A stretch of 64,000 nucleotides of DNA from Porphyromonadaceae bacterium UBA4262 (GCA_002396085.1 DGWI01000018.1:49087-113086), one strand, 5' to 3'. Positions 47,387 through 57,001 are shown, numbered from the stretch's first letter. Numbers and translations are program-made. The notes: a model not told the origin generated them from the sequence alone.

Positions 47387-49636
47387 TCACTTCTTGCCGA
47401 GCATGATGTTGATGATGCCGTTGACATCAGTGATGTCGACGCTGCCGTCACCACTGAAATCGGCCACGGCAGTGGGCTGAGCCTTGCCCAGCATGATGTT
47501 AATCACAGCATTGACATCGCTGATGTCAACACTGCCATCGCCATTAACATCGCCCTTGAGACCCTCGCTCGGGCCGCCTTGCTCACCGGTGTAATAAACG
47601 GTGAAGTTGTCGACATAGACCGGAACCGTCTTACTGCTAGAGTTCTGAACGACACGAATCTGAACGGCTTGCTTGTTGGTCACAGGGACAAGCCAGTTGC
47701 AGGAAGTGCGTGTCGAGGCTGGTACCGAGATGTCGGTACTTCCCATGACATTCTTAGCCTTAGTCCAAGTCGCACCCTCGTCGAGTGAATAGGCCAGACC
47801 CATCTTGGCCGTAATACTCGATGTGTTGTAGATGTCGTAACTCACCTCTTGAATGTTATAATAAATGGGTGCAGCCATTGAGAACAAGCTAGGATAGACC
47901 ATCTCGACGGCTTTGGTGCCCGTGCAGTAGTCACTGCCCGGTTCCTTGACAAAACTCTTAACAAAATCCCATGTGGTGAACACACCCTCGACTCCCTTGG
48001 TAGGACTGGCAGTCATCACAGGCATGCCCTCGAAGGTTTCGACCAGCGACGACCAGATGTGATCGCCATTGTCAACGACATCAAAAGTGACGATGCCATT
48101 GGCCTCTCGGATGTTCACAATATTATACTTGTTCTGCATCTTGTCCCAAGTGCGCAGGCAGGGATAGGTGTCATTGGTGATGTGAGTGACACCCAACGTG
48201 CCAGGGAAGGGGTCACTGGCCGACTGCTCATACTCTGAATTGCCGGCACGCAACAGTTCCAGATAATTATGGCTAGGGTCGACATTGACTTTATTGTTAT
48301 TCCAAACATTGGCGTCGGTCGAATCAACACGCCAAATCAGCATGCCATGACCCGGCAAATACTGGTCCCAGCCGGCTTGCTGACGGTTCTCAAGCATGAA
48401 CGTCTCGTGCGCGACCGGCGTGGTCAAGATATAGCCATGATTAGCCTCGTTGACCGCACCCAGCTGATAGCTGCCGGGCTGACTGATGACTGACGCACTG
48501 CCAAAGCCCAGGGCATGGCGCTCAAAGATGCTATAACCCGCCGGCGTGATTGAGTAGTTCAAATAGCTCCCGCCGGCCATGATATCCCATTCGCCGGGAG
48601 TCTGGCTCCCGCCTCCTGAACCGGCGTAATCCGTGTCGTAGTGGTCGGCCAGCCCCAGCACGTGGCTGAACTCATGACAGAAAGGACCGATGCCGTCAAT
48701 CATCGAATAACTGGAGTCATACAACAACTCGGTCGTACAAGCATAGTCACGCAAGTCTTTCCCATCAAACTTAGCGGAGGTGTAAAAGCTGGAACGATAG
48801 GGCCACAAATTGCCTGAATCATTGGGACTGGAGTTGGCTCCAGTGCCGGCGACCAGAAAAAACACCAAATCGATCTTACCGTTATTGTCGACATCATACT
48901 TGCTGAAGTCAATAGTAGGATTAATCTCATTCACAACATTCATAAAAATACTATAACTATTCGACCCAAAATCACAGGCCGGACGGTTGACCTTGACAGG
49001 GCCGACCACGTCAAACACCGGCTTGAAAATGCCCATCGAATTGTCGGCATAATAGTCTCGGACCGAGCCCGTACAATCGACCCATTCTTTCTCCAGAGAC
49101 CAATCCGTCCCCTTGGGATGATGATAACCAGTAAACCCCTCGGTGTTAATCATATCGTCATAAAACGCAACAGGGTCTTCACTCAAAAACGCCACATCGC
49201 TAGGCTCGACAAGCACCACCAACCCACGGAAGTTGCCGTAATCGATAACACGTCGCGAGCCGAGCGCATCACGTTTTGCACGCAACACGCGCCCCCGATC
49301 ACACTGCTCACGGCTGAACAGATTGCGAGGCAATTCGGCCAACAGACGCTGCTCTGCCACGGTGCGCTGCGCCTGGTCGTGCGCCACGACACCCGATGCA
49401 ACAAGCACGCCGTCGCGCAGAGTCGCATACTCGTAAGCACCCTCGTCGGTGCGCACAACGGTGTATCCGTCGCTCGTGCGCACATAACTAAAATACTCGT
49501 CACCCACAATCTGCAGGGTCACTCGACTGCCATCAGGCTGCTGCACATGGTGCAAGCCCGTCCAGGCCGGAACAGCATTGGCAACACAGCAGCACATCAG
49601 TGCCAACAAAACCGGAAAAATATAAGTCTTGTTCAT
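47387..49636 (-). CDS. M6-family metalloprotease with C-terminal dockerin
   Basis: 749 aa, signal peptide ending near AVPAW (about residue 24). The zinc site HEFSHVLGLADHYD (about residue 318) fits HExxHxxGxxH of immune inhibitor A-type M6 proteases. LVFFLVAGTGANSSPND precedes it. The C-terminus has two calcium-loop repeats, GDVNGDGSVDISDVNAVINI and FSGDGSVDITDVNGIINI, a dockerin-like pair. Secreted. No cohesin partner is in the window. Confidence 0.87.
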   Translation of the reverse strand: MNKTYIFPVLLALMCCCVANAVPAWTGLHHVQQPDGSRVTLQIVGDEYFSYVRTSDGYTVVRTDEGAYEYATLRDGVLVASGVVAHDQAQRTVAEQRLLAELPRNLFSREQCDRGRVLRAKRDALGSRRVIDYGNFRGLVVLVEPSDVAFLSEDPVAFYDDMINTEGFTGYHHPKGTDWSLEKEWVDCTGSVRDYYADNSMGIFKPVFDVVGPVKVNRPACDFGSNSYSIFMNVVNEINPTIDFSKYDVDNNGKIDLVFFLVAGTGANSSPNDSGNLWPYRSSFYTSAKFDGKDLRDYACTTELLYDSSYSMIDGIGPFCHEFSHVLGLADHYDTDYAGSGGGSQTPGEWDIMAGGSYLNYSITPAGYSIFERHALGFGSASVISQPGSYQLGAVNEANHGYILTTPVAHETFMLENRQQAGWDQYLPGHGMLIWRVDSTDANVWNNNKVNVDPSHNYLELLRAGNSEYEQSASDPFPGTLGVTHITNDTYPCLRTWDKMQNKYNIVNIREANGIVTFDVVDNGDHIWSSLVETFEGMPVMTASPTKGVEGVFTTWDFVKSFVKEPGSDYCTGTKAVEMVYPSLFSMAAPIYYNIQEVSYDIYNTSSITAKMGLAYSLDEGATWTKAKNVMGSTDISVPASTRTSCNWLVPVTNKQAVQIRVVQNSSSKTVPVYVDNFTVYYTGEQGGPSEGLKGDVNGDGSVDISDVNAVINIMLGKAQPTAVADFSGDGSVDITDVNGIINIMLGKK

Positions 49637-49685
49637 TGTAAATTAAACATCAAGAAATCAGCAAACAGGGAGTAGAGAGTAAACT

Positions 49686-50549
49686 CTAAAAACTTGAATG
49701 ATAGGTCACGAGACCGGGCATTGAACTGCGCACAATCTTCTGGACACGGACACCATAGCGTTGAGCCACATCGAGCAACAACTCGCTGTAGGTTGTCGCC
49801 ACTGAGCCAACAAACGCCACGGGCAACTTGTCGTAGTCGTCATACTGACACAAGTTGCGCTCGAAGAAACGCGAGAACTCACGGTCAATGAGCGACACAA
49901 CATACTCATGGTCAAGGTGCTCGCTCAAAAAGAAAGAGTATTCGCGCAGATTGCGGTTGGCCGACGCATTGTTGTACACCGCATCCATGATGACATCGGG
50001 CGTAACCTTAAACTTGCTGAAGAAAGCCTCGGACAATTCCCTCGGAGCCAATCCCTTGAGCACATCACCCAAGAAGATGCGGCCTAATGCAGCCCCGCTG
50101 CCCTCATCGCCCAAGATAAATCCAAGAGAACGCACATTGCGCACGATATCCTGACCGTCGAACAGGCATGAGTTGCTACCCGTACCCAAGATGCAGGCCA
50201 GCCCCGGCTCATGCACTAACAGACCGCGCGCTGCGCCCAACAAGTCGCTCATCACAGTTACCGGAGTCTTGAACTGAGCCACAAGAGACGACTCGACAAT
50301 CTTGTTCTTCTCGGGATTGGAGCAACCGGCACCGTAGAAGTAGACATGATTCCATCGACGCTTGAAAAACGCCTCGGGCAACTCCAGTCGCACATTGTGG
50401 CTGATCTCACGACGAGACAAGAAATAAGGGTTCAGGCCCACCGTCTCGGCGTGCTCAACCACCACACCATTATCTACCAAAGTCCACTCGGTGCGAGTAC
50501 TGCTGCTCTCACCAATCACAATCATACTGCGGGACACACTTGTTGCCAT
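49686..50549 (-). CDS. Second BadF-type kinase-like protein with altered phosphate loop
   Basis: 287 aa, or 279 from MIVIGESS at 50525. It parallels the MurK-like protein throughout: YFYGAGCSNPEKN, LACILGTGSNSCLFDGQ, LGFILGDEGSGAALGRIFLG. The phosphate-1 loop reads IGESSSTRTEWTLV instead of the DCGSTKxDW seen in the paralogue, so the conserved Asp is Glu and Gly is Ser. It may be a divergent kinase or a regulatory pseudokinase. It precedes the M6 protease gene by 49 bp. Confidence 0.75.
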   Translation of the reverse strand: MATSVSRSMIVIGESSSTRTEWTLVDNGVVVEHAETVGLNPYFLSRREISHNVRLELPEAFFKRRWNHVYFYGAGCSNPEKNKIVESSLVAQFKTPVTVMSDLLGAARGLLVHEPGLACILGTGSNSCLFDGQDIVRNVRSLGFILGDEGSGAALGRIFLGDVLKGLAPRELSEAFFSKFKVTPDVIMDAVYNNASANRNLREYSFFLSEHLDHEYVVSLIDREFSRFFERNLCQYDDYDKLPVAFVGSVATTYSELLLDVAQRYGVRVQKIVRSSMPGLVTYHSSF

Positions 50550-50613
50550 GTTAACATATTATATCAAAGGTTAAATCTATTCGTTTATTGTTAAAACCTA
50601 AAGTTTTACGCTA

Positions 50614-50621
50614 CAAATTTA
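50614..50621 (-). promoter_or_regulatory. Weak -7 candidate for the second BadF-type gene
   Basis: TAAATTTG on the minus strand fits TAnnTTTG, about 65 bases before the start. The 243-bp gap from 50550 to 50792 holds nothing else I can recognise. Confidence 0.28.
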
Positions 50622-50792
50622 CAATATCCGCACCACACCGGCTGCATAAAACCAATAGACCTCATTAATTTTACACAAGATTTAACTCCTTTATACATAC
50701 GTTCACATCATAAATCATACAACTTCATTTCACTTACAAAAATAGCCGCCACTATTTCTAATGACGGCTATAACATCCATTACAGAAAAAAA

Positions 50793-52235
50793 TCAATCGC
50801 GCGGAGCAGGGCTCTTGTCAGGGGCATTGGAGCGGTAAATGTAGCAATAGACGCGGTCGCCCTTGTAGCCAGGCGAGTAGGTCAAGCCATTGTCACCACT
50901 GAAGATATGAGTATCTGTCTCATAATAGCCTCTGTCCTCAAGAGCATCTTGCAACTCGGCACACTGGGTATAGGCCTTGTCGGTCTTGCGACTCACGGCG
51001 ATACCAGTCAACACAGCCGAAGTATTCTTGACCGGCTTGTCGAAGAAAAATTGATAGCGCACACCGTCGCTATGTTCATACAGAATCTGGTTGCCATTGA
51101 CCTTGCCCAGAGCACGCATGTCAGCGAAACTACTGACATTCACACCCGACTCACGCAGCAGATTATCGACAGACAAAACCATGTTGGAGAAACCCTGACT
51201 GCCCGATGGAGTGTGCCGCGGGGCAAACACGCCCTTGTTGTCCACCTCGCTGGCATCGGTATCATTGCCCTCGTTGTCGACAGGAGCACCCTCGGTCGGC
51301 TCAAAGGCTTCGCCCACGGTTGCCTCAGAGGTCGTCACGCTGTCGGTTGTTTGGGCGCTGACAGCAGGAGGTTCCTCTGTGGGTTCGTCAGTGCTAGCAC
51401 GGTTGTTCATCCACCACCAACCCAGTCCTCCCAGCGCTGCCAAGGCCAATATTGCAGCCGCAATGATGATCGGCGTCTTTTTGCTTGAAGATTGTTGCGC
51501 GTTGGGTTGCTGCATCGGCTGATAAGGCTGCTGGTAAGGTTGCTGCTGATAAGGTTGCTGGTAAGGTTGTTGAACAGGTTGCTGAACAGGCTGCTGAACG
51601 GGCTGCTGTACAGGTTGCTGAACAGGTTGCTGCTGAACAGTTTGCTCAACGGGTTGGTGCTGAACAGGTTGCTGAATGGGTTGCTGCTGAACAGGCTGCT
51701 CAACGGGTTGCTGCTGAACAGGTTGCTGAATGGGTTGCTGCTGAACAGGCTGCTCAACGGGTTGTTGCTGAACAGGCTGCTCAACGGGCTGTTGCTGTAC
51801 AGGTTGCTGAATGGGTTGCTGAATGGGTTGCTGCTGTACAGGTTGCTGAACAGGTTGCTGCTGAACAGGTTGCTCAACGGGTTGTTGTTGTACAGATTGC
51901 TGAACAGGTTGTTGCTGAACAGGTTGCTGAATGGGTTGTTGCTGAACAGGCTGCTCAACGGGTTGGTGCTGAACAGGTTGCTGAATGGGTTGCTGCTGAA
52001 CAGGCTGCTCAACGGGTTGTTGCTGTACAGGTTGTTCAACAGGCTGTTGCTGAATAGGCTGCACTGGTACAAACAGAGCGGCCAACTGAGGCACTTGACC
52101 TGCAGGCATCCACTGCTGCATCCCAAGATCCGGACACCAAACCCATGTGTTAGCGGTCAAATTGTGAGCGCGCAACTGGTCGACAGTGAACGGACCAAGT
52201 CGCTCGCGATTGTCATTGATGTAGTAGAAATTCAT
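50793..52235 (-). CDS. GYF_2-domain membrane protein with long Gln/Pro repeat
   Basis: 480 aa. Residues 1-50 are a GYF_2 domain (MNFYYINDNRERLGPFTVDQ, WMPAGQVPQLAALF). Residues 60-235 are about 20 units of QQPVEQPVQ/QQPIQQPVQ with little else. After a QQPYQQPY tail comes one membrane helix (PIIIAAAILALAALGGLGWWW, about 253-275) and a C-terminal extracytoplasmic domain. GYF_2 domains bind proline-rich peptides, so the protein could bind its own repeat. The operon places it with cell-wall enzymes. Function unknown. Confidence 0.8.
   Translation of the reverse strand: MNFYYINDNRERLGPFTVDQLRAHNLTANTWVWCPDLGMQQWMPAGQVPQLAALFVPVQPIQQQPVEQPVQQQPVEQPVQQQPIQQPVQHQPVEQPVQQQPIQQPVQQQPVQQSVQQQPVEQPVQQQPVQQPVQQQPIQQPIQQPVQQQPVEQPVQQQPVEQPVQQQPIQQPVQQQPVEQPVQQQPIQQPVQHQPVEQTVQQQPVQQPVQQPVQQPVQQPVQQPYQQPYQQQPYQQPYQPMQQPNAQQSSSKKTPIIIAAAILALAALGGLGWWWMNNRASTDEPTEEPPAVSAQTTDSVTTSEATVGEAFEPTEGAPVDNEGNDTDASEVDNKGVFAPRHTPSGSQGFSNMVLSVDNLLRESGVNVSSFADMRALGKVNGNQILYEHSDGVRYQFFFDKPVKNTSAVLTGIAVSRKTDKAYTQCAELQDALEDRGYYETDTHIFSGDNGLTYSPGYKGDRVYCYIYRSNAPDKSPAPRD
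51535..52060. repeat. Tandem repeat region inside the GYF-domain gene
   Basis: About 525 bp of imperfect 24-39 bp units made from CAACAG/CTGCTG-rich words. The same words recur in varied order, as in slippage-grown arrays, and all keep the frame. Confidence 0.85.
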
Positions 52236-52257
52236 AATATTATCAGATTGGTAATTA

Positions 52258-52926
52258 TTAATATACTATATCTTTCTCTATTGGCAAGGATGGTAATTGG
52301 TCAGGCTCGATATAGACAGGCATACCCACATAAGCATAATGCTCCTTGAGGTAGTCAAGATCGGCATCACGCAAACGTATGCATCCCTCACTGTCACGGC
52401 CCGGCATCTTGTCCTCGTTATTGGTGCTGCCATGGATGCCGATGCCCGAGAATGGGGTCTTCAAACGCATGAACCAATTGCCGTAAGCACATATCTTGCC
52501 TCGCCCGTCACCGAAGTCATGCTCCCAGTCACTGGCTGGTACAATCTCGGTGATGGTGAAAGGCTTGCCCGGCTCGGTCTCGGGGGTGCGCATATCGCCG
52601 CTCTTCAATTTTTGCCCTTTGTTGCGTGACAAGCACACAGGGAAACGCGCCAATGCAATCGTGTCGCCATTGACAACACCCTTGACATAGAGGCGCAACT
52701 CGACCTTAGAGATGACAATGAATGTTGAGTCGTGAGCCACCTGCTTGTCACTGAGCACTTGCATCGTGTCAGGACGATAGGTCACATGGCCCGCACTGTC
52801 AACTCGCTCGGCGACAGCATTGTCTACAGGTTGTTCAACTGGTTTTTCATTGTCATGCTTGCCGCCACAGGCACATAGAGCCATCGTTGTGGCGGCAAGC
52901 AGGATTAGTTTTGCAGGATTCATCAT
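52258..52926 (-). CDS. L,D-transpeptidase lipoprotein (YkuD family)
   Basis: 222 aa. The lipobox is ATTMALCAC. The YkuD catalytic motif GIHGSTNNEDKMPGRDSEGC, followed by IRLRDADLDYLK, supplies His and the nucleophilic Cys (HGx..SxGC(I/V)R). Preceding FSGIGIHG and FGDGRGKICAYGNWF are typical. It forms 3-3 crosslinks or anchors proteins to peptidoglycan. It sits 22 bp before the GYF gene and 37 bp after the amidase gene. Confidence 0.92.
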   Translation of the reverse strand: MMNPAKLILLAATTMALCACGGKHDNEKPVEQPVDNAVAERVDSAGHVTYRPDTMQVLSDKQVAHDSTFIVISKVELRLYVKGVVNGDTIALARFPVCLSRNKGQKLKSGDMRTPETEPGKPFTITEIVPASDWEHDFGDGRGKICAYGNWFMRLKTPFSGIGIHGSTNNEDKMPGRDSEGCIRLRDADLDYLKEHYAYVGMPVYIEPDQLPSLPIEKDIVY

Positions 52927-52963
52927 ATTTTCAAGCTTTTAGTGATTATATAACTTTTCTTCA

Positions 52964-55387
52964 TCAGTGTGCTATCACAACCTTGTGAGTTGAGGTGAGG
53001 CCATTGACATGAACTCGCAGCAGATAATGCCCTGTGGGAATCTCGGCTACATTAATGTAGTTGCCACAATGCCTTACTACCACCTTGCCCGTGAGGTCAA
53101 GCAACTCAACTCCCTGGATGCGGCTGTCGGCACTGGCAACAATATAATCGCTGGCTGGCACAGGACCCACCTTGACACCCTTGAGCACAACCTGCTCGAC
53201 TCCCGCGTTGGGCAAGCCATGCTTGTAAAGCACGTCGTCGATGAGCAGGGTGCCACTGATGCCCATGCGTGAATCGGAGGGTGTGATGCGGAAACCCACA
53301 ATGCGGTTATTGCCCGCAGGCATCGCCACCTTGATGTATTGCCACCCATGGAAATCAAGCGTTGCAACGTCGACATACTCAAGATTGGGCAAAGCTGGCA
53401 CTTCATCCGTTCCCGCATCGCCTATGACTGCCTGCAGACGATTGCAACTCATGTCGCCCCACAGATGGATGCCCAATGTGTCGCCATGAGCAAACACCTG
53501 ATCAAATCCTAACCCAAGCATAGCCTCCGGTTCACCCTGCCCTGCAAAATCCCACTTGAGTTGCAGCGACCGCGAGCCAAACAAATGAGTGGTTGATGCC
53601 GATACTGTTGCAGTCTTGTAGACACCGTCCACCCCAATGCCAGACACATCTTCACCGTCGTAAAGCAACACTGTGCCCGACTTGCTGGTGCCCATGTCGG
53701 CAGCCACAAAACTATAAACAAGGTCACCGGGCAGATGAACGCCAGCTGTGTCGCTGACCTCACGCTCAATTGTGACCGAATAAGTCTCTGCCACATTGAG
53801 GTCGCGCAACAGAGGCAGACGGATATAGCCGTATGGGTCGCCCTTCTTGTTGTTTTTGATGGCTCGTCTGCTCCAATCGAGTTCGGTGCCATCCTTATCA
53901 TAGACATGGAAGAGGTTGAACAAGTCCTTACTAGCCAGCAGTGAGTCGGTGCGGAACTCGACATAAGGTGTCTGGAAATGTACCTGACAATTCTCACGAG
54001 GCCACAAGGCTAATGTGTTGAGATGGCTGCGTGACTGCGTGGTGAACTGGAAGGTGAAGTCCTCGCTCATCGGTGTGCCACCGCCATGCTGTGCTGTCTT
54101 GCGTAAGGTAACAGTATAGAGCGTATTGGTCTGATAGGCATCGGTGGGAGTAAACACCATGCGATAGTTGGTATCTTCCCATCTGAAAGTGCCTTCAACA
54201 GCCGGCTCGATTTCCAGTGCAGCTTCGGTCGAAGCGATGTCCATGTCCCAGTTGAACTGAAACACGATGGGCTCGACACACAGCACAACAGGGTCGCCCT
54301 CACTCCACACGGGCGAGTAACTGACCACCTCGGGCGGTGTGCTGCGCACACGCTTGAGATCCATGTTGCAATAGGTCACCGCATTGGGCTTGACTTCAAC
54401 CTCAGTAGTGGCTGTAAAATGCTCGGGCCCGCTGGCTTCGACGGTATAGGTGCCAGGAGCCACATATTTAAATAGGTAGATACCATTCTCGATGGTGTCG
54501 GTTGTGGTGGTCTGCACCACATTGCCGTCACTATCGAGCAAACGCACAGTGGCTCCGTTGATGGGTTGCCGCTTGTCATCGCCGAACATCACATATGTGG
54601 CGGCACGCAACAAGCGGTCGTCCCGCAGGTTGCCTGTAATGATGCCTGTCATGTCGTCGCCATACTGTTCGAGGCGACCAAAGTAGCGGTCAGCCCCTAA
54701 CGAGAAATTGAACCCCTCGACCCAGTCATAGTCATGATTGATGAGGCGATAGGTTTCAGGGATGTAGTCGTGAAATGAGCCTTCGTCAAGCATCGACACA
54801 GCTTTGTTGCCACGCAACACACCGAGCCCCTGGTTATTCCACTCGGGATAGAAGGTCCAGTCGCCGGCGATGCGATAGTTGTTCTCGCTCCACACAGTGC
54901 TCTCATTGGCTAAGAGGTATACCCCTAAATCTTGCGCCAACTTGTCGCTGCCCGGCACCACAGGCGAACCGGTGTAGCCACGATACAATCCCAACGGAAA
55001 GTTGATGCGATAGTTATCGCCAGCACCAGTGGCATTACTGTGAATTGAGTAGAACACATCGGCACCACTGGAGTTGCACAGCGCAACAATGGTCGAGAGA
55101 TTCAAGTCATCGGACGTGGTGTTGCGGATGCGCGAAATACTGGTCTTGTAACCCTTGTGCTTGAGCATCTCTTGCAGGGCAAAACCCTTCCAAAGATTGG
55201 AGTTCGACTCCCAGAAGCCCAAAGTGTCGCCCTGCGCAAAGGGCGCCACCACCACATTGCGGTCGTCGGCATCGTGACCACCATGGCCAGGATTGATATA
55301 TACGTGCGGCTGTTGGGCCAGCCCACAATTGATGCCCATGACTGCCACGAGCATCAGCATGACGTTTTTGATTTTCATCTGTTTCAT
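52964..55387 (-). CDS. T9SS-sorted N-acetylmuramoyl-L-alanine amidase
   Basis: 807 aa, signal peptide to about residue 25. The amidase_3 domain (28-250) has NPGHGGHD (Zn His), a following Glu in FWESNSN, VFYSIHSNATG (Zn His) and SMLDEGSFHD (catalytic Glu). Carboxypeptidase-like and Big_5-like beta domains and a carbohydrate-binding-like module follow. Residues 740-807 (GPVPASDYIVAS, IQGVELLDLTGKVV, IPTGHYLLRVHV) form a type A T9SS sorting domain. So it is probably exported by T9SS and displayed outside, where it could cut foreign or shed peptidoglycan. Confidence 0.88.
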   Translation of the reverse strand: MKQMKIKNVMLMLVAVMGINCGLAQQPHVYINPGHGGHDADDRNVVVAPFAQGDTLGFWESNSNLWKGFALQEMLKHKGYKTSISRIRNTTSDDLNLSTIVALCNSSGADVFYSIHSNATGAGDNYRINFPLGLYRGYTGSPVVPGSDKLAQDLGVYLLANESTVWSENNYRIAGDWTFYPEWNNQGLGVLRGNKAVSMLDEGSFHDYIPETYRLINHDYDWVEGFNFSLGADRYFGRLEQYGDDMTGIITGNLRDDRLLRAATYVMFGDDKRQPINGATVRLLDSDGNVVQTTTTDTIENGIYLFKYVAPGTYTVEASGPEHFTATTEVEVKPNAVTYCNMDLKRVRSTPPEVVSYSPVWSEGDPVVLCVEPIVFQFNWDMDIASTEAALEIEPAVEGTFRWEDTNYRMVFTPTDAYQTNTLYTVTLRKTAQHGGGTPMSEDFTFQFTTQSRSHLNTLALWPRENCQVHFQTPYVEFRTDSLLASKDLFNLFHVYDKDGTELDWSRRAIKNNKKGDPYGYIRLPLLRDLNVAETYSVTIEREVSDTAGVHLPGDLVYSFVAADMGTSKSGTVLLYDGEDVSGIGVDGVYKTATVSASTTHLFGSRSLQLKWDFAGQGEPEAMLGLGFDQVFAHGDTLGIHLWGDMSCNRLQAVIGDAGTDEVPALPNLEYVDVATLDFHGWQYIKVAMPAGNNRIVGFRITPSDSRMGISGTLLIDDVLYKHGLPNAGVEQVVLKGVKVGPVPASDYIVASADSRIQGVELLDLTGKVVVRHCGNYINVAEIPTGHYLLRVHVNGLTSTHKVVIAH

Positions 55388-55399
55388 TGTCGTGTCAGT

Positions 55400-56287
55400 T
55401 TATGGTTTAATTTGTATTCTCATCTGGTGCAACTGGCCATCGATAGTGGTATAGACAATCTTACCACCACCAGCAGTGGGCTGCATGGTCATTGATGTGG
55501 GACGGGTCAACTCATAGGCGAATGATCCATCGACCTTGAGTAGCATGATTTGAGACGAAGTGAACTGGTGACCATCATCGGTAGCATGCTGTGCCACAAT
55601 GTAGTCATCATCATACCAGCAGGGCATCTCGTAGTTGCCCAATTGAGCCAGCACCTTGCCTTCAAGGTCCATCACAATGACACCCGTGCCGGCAGCAAAA
55701 AATGCAACCCGCAGGCCATCAGGCGACAGGCTGGCCCACAGATAGCCCGCATGCGACTCGACGGGTGAGAAACGGCGTTCCTGACCATTGACATTGAGCA
55801 CAACTTCACTGCCCTCGGTAGTCACTGCCACACCCAAGTTGCGAGCCGAAGTATAACTGACATTACCGCGCAGTGCCGCGCCACGTGATGCCGACATGGG
55901 ACGCACGGCACCATGCTGTGCCTCGAGCACCACAATTGACCGTGCCGTAGCCAAGTCATAGCAGTGACCAGTGCGGTAGACCAAATTATTGGCACGACGC
56001 TCCTGTGTCACATAGTAGACCCGTCCATCACCGCCCCACAAGGCATCAATCCCAGCACCAGCCTCATCGCTGATGCGAGTCACAACATTGTCATCATAAG
56101 TGTAGAGTTTTAGGCCATTCTGTTCACCGCTGCTGAAGAGCAACTGGCTGCCGTCGGCATTGAGCACCGGATAATAGGCCGGTCCCTCAACACCCTGCAA
56201 CAACCTCGTCCGCTCAAGCACTGTCACCTGCTGCGCGCACGTCATCAGGGCAATGCCATACAACAATAAGGATAGAAATTGTTTCAT
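55400..56287 (-). CDS. TolB-like beta-propeller protein
   Basis: 295 aa from MKQFLSLLLYGIALMTCAQQ at 56287; the longer frame to 56329 would start before the likely promoter. Repeated propeller blades read YPVLNADGSQLLFSS, YLWASLSPDGLRVAFFA and YDDDYIVAQH. It is periplasmic. First gene of the set with the amidase (12 bp apart), L,D-transpeptidase and GYF gene. Confidence 0.78.
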   Translation of the reverse strand: MKQFLSLLLYGIALMTCAQQVTVLERTRLLQGVEGPAYYPVLNADGSQLLFSSGEQNGLKLYTYDDNVVTRISDEAGAGIDALWGGDGRVYYVTQERRANNLVYRTGHCYDLATARSIVVLEAQHGAVRPMSASRGAALRGNVSYTSARNLGVAVTTEGSEVVLNVNGQERRFSPVESHAGYLWASLSPDGLRVAFFAAGTGVIVMDLEGKVLAQLGNYEMPCWYDDDYIVAQHATDDGHQFTSSQIMLLKVDGSFAYELTRPTSMTMQPTAGGGKIVYTTIDGQLHQMRIQIKP

Positions 56288-56317
56288 ATACTTTAAAAGT
56301 TTTGAGTTTTCAACCCC

Positions 56318-56325
56318 CAAAGATA
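56318..56325 (-). promoter_or_regulatory. Possible -7 element for the TolB-amidase-Ldt-GYF operon
   Basis: TATCTTTG on the minus strand fits TAnnTTTG, 31 bases before the ATG at 56287; no TTTG at the usual spacing. Confidence 0.38.
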
Positions 56326-56434
56326 GCAAAAATTAATCAACAATGCTACATTTTTAGATTTTTTCACACTCTGCCTTGAACTGAAATCTGTTACCCAAAG
56401 CCTCACTTGATTCTGTCGTATTACCGCAACAGTT

Positions 56435-56998
56435 TCATGGAGTGCCGAAGAGTGCGCTTAGTTCCTGAAAGCGGGCTAAGGTGGCGGGACCGAACTTGGC
56501 CAACGACTGGCGGACGCGCTCAAGCGTGCGGGCCGGCTCGCCCAGATGGGTCTTGCTGAAGAACTTGTCGGCATAACAGATAACTTTCTCTTCCATGGTG
56601 ACAGGCAACATCTGCTTGTGTGGCACGGGTAAGCCTTGACTGACAATGTCATCGAGCGAGAGTCCGGCACCCGTATGACGCTCACACACAAGAGCATGTC
56701 GCGGCAAGTCATGGGCACGCAACATTTCAGCGCCAAGTATTCCGTGGCAAATGTAAGGCTCAGTGCCGTGGCAGTGGATACCCGGTGCATCGGTGCGGCA
56801 CATGCCGATGTCGTGCAGCATCGCAGCCTCAAGCACAAAGTCAATGTCCAGTGGGTCGATGGCAGGATGCAAATCGTTGTAACGCACAGCCAACCGCACG
56901 GCCAGGTCGGCCACTTGGCGGCTATGAATCACCAGAGTATCATAGAGCGCGGTACCTGGCGTGTAATATTGTTCGATAATAGCGTTGTAGTCTAACAT
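56435..56998 (-). CDS. HD-domain phosphohydrolase
   Basis: 187 aa. The HD-superfamily ligands are visible: VIHSRQVADLA, AAMLHDIGMC, ICHGILGAEML, ERHTGAGLS and VICYADKFFSK. Substrate unknown; the family includes nucleotidases and (p)ppGpp-like hydrolases. Transcribed in the same direction as the toxin-antitoxin pair and 3 bp after it. Confidence 0.85.
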   Translation of the reverse strand: MLDYNAIIEQYYTPGTALYDTLVIHSRQVADLAVRLAVRYNDLHPAIDPLDIDFVLEAAMLHDIGMCRTDAPGIHCHGTEPYICHGILGAEMLRAHDLPRHALVCERHTGAGLSLDDIVSQGLPVPHKQMLPVTMEEKVICYADKFFSKTHLGEPARTLERVRQSLAKFGPATLARFQELSALFGTP

Positions 56999-57001
56999 AG
57001 T

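Noticed and set aside
51485..52349. Plus-strand frames of Leu/Asn/Arg- and Ala/Glu/Val-rich repeats over the GYF gene
   Set aside because: They are translations of the same DNA repeat in other frames; the minus-strand frame has the GYF_2 domain and membrane helix.
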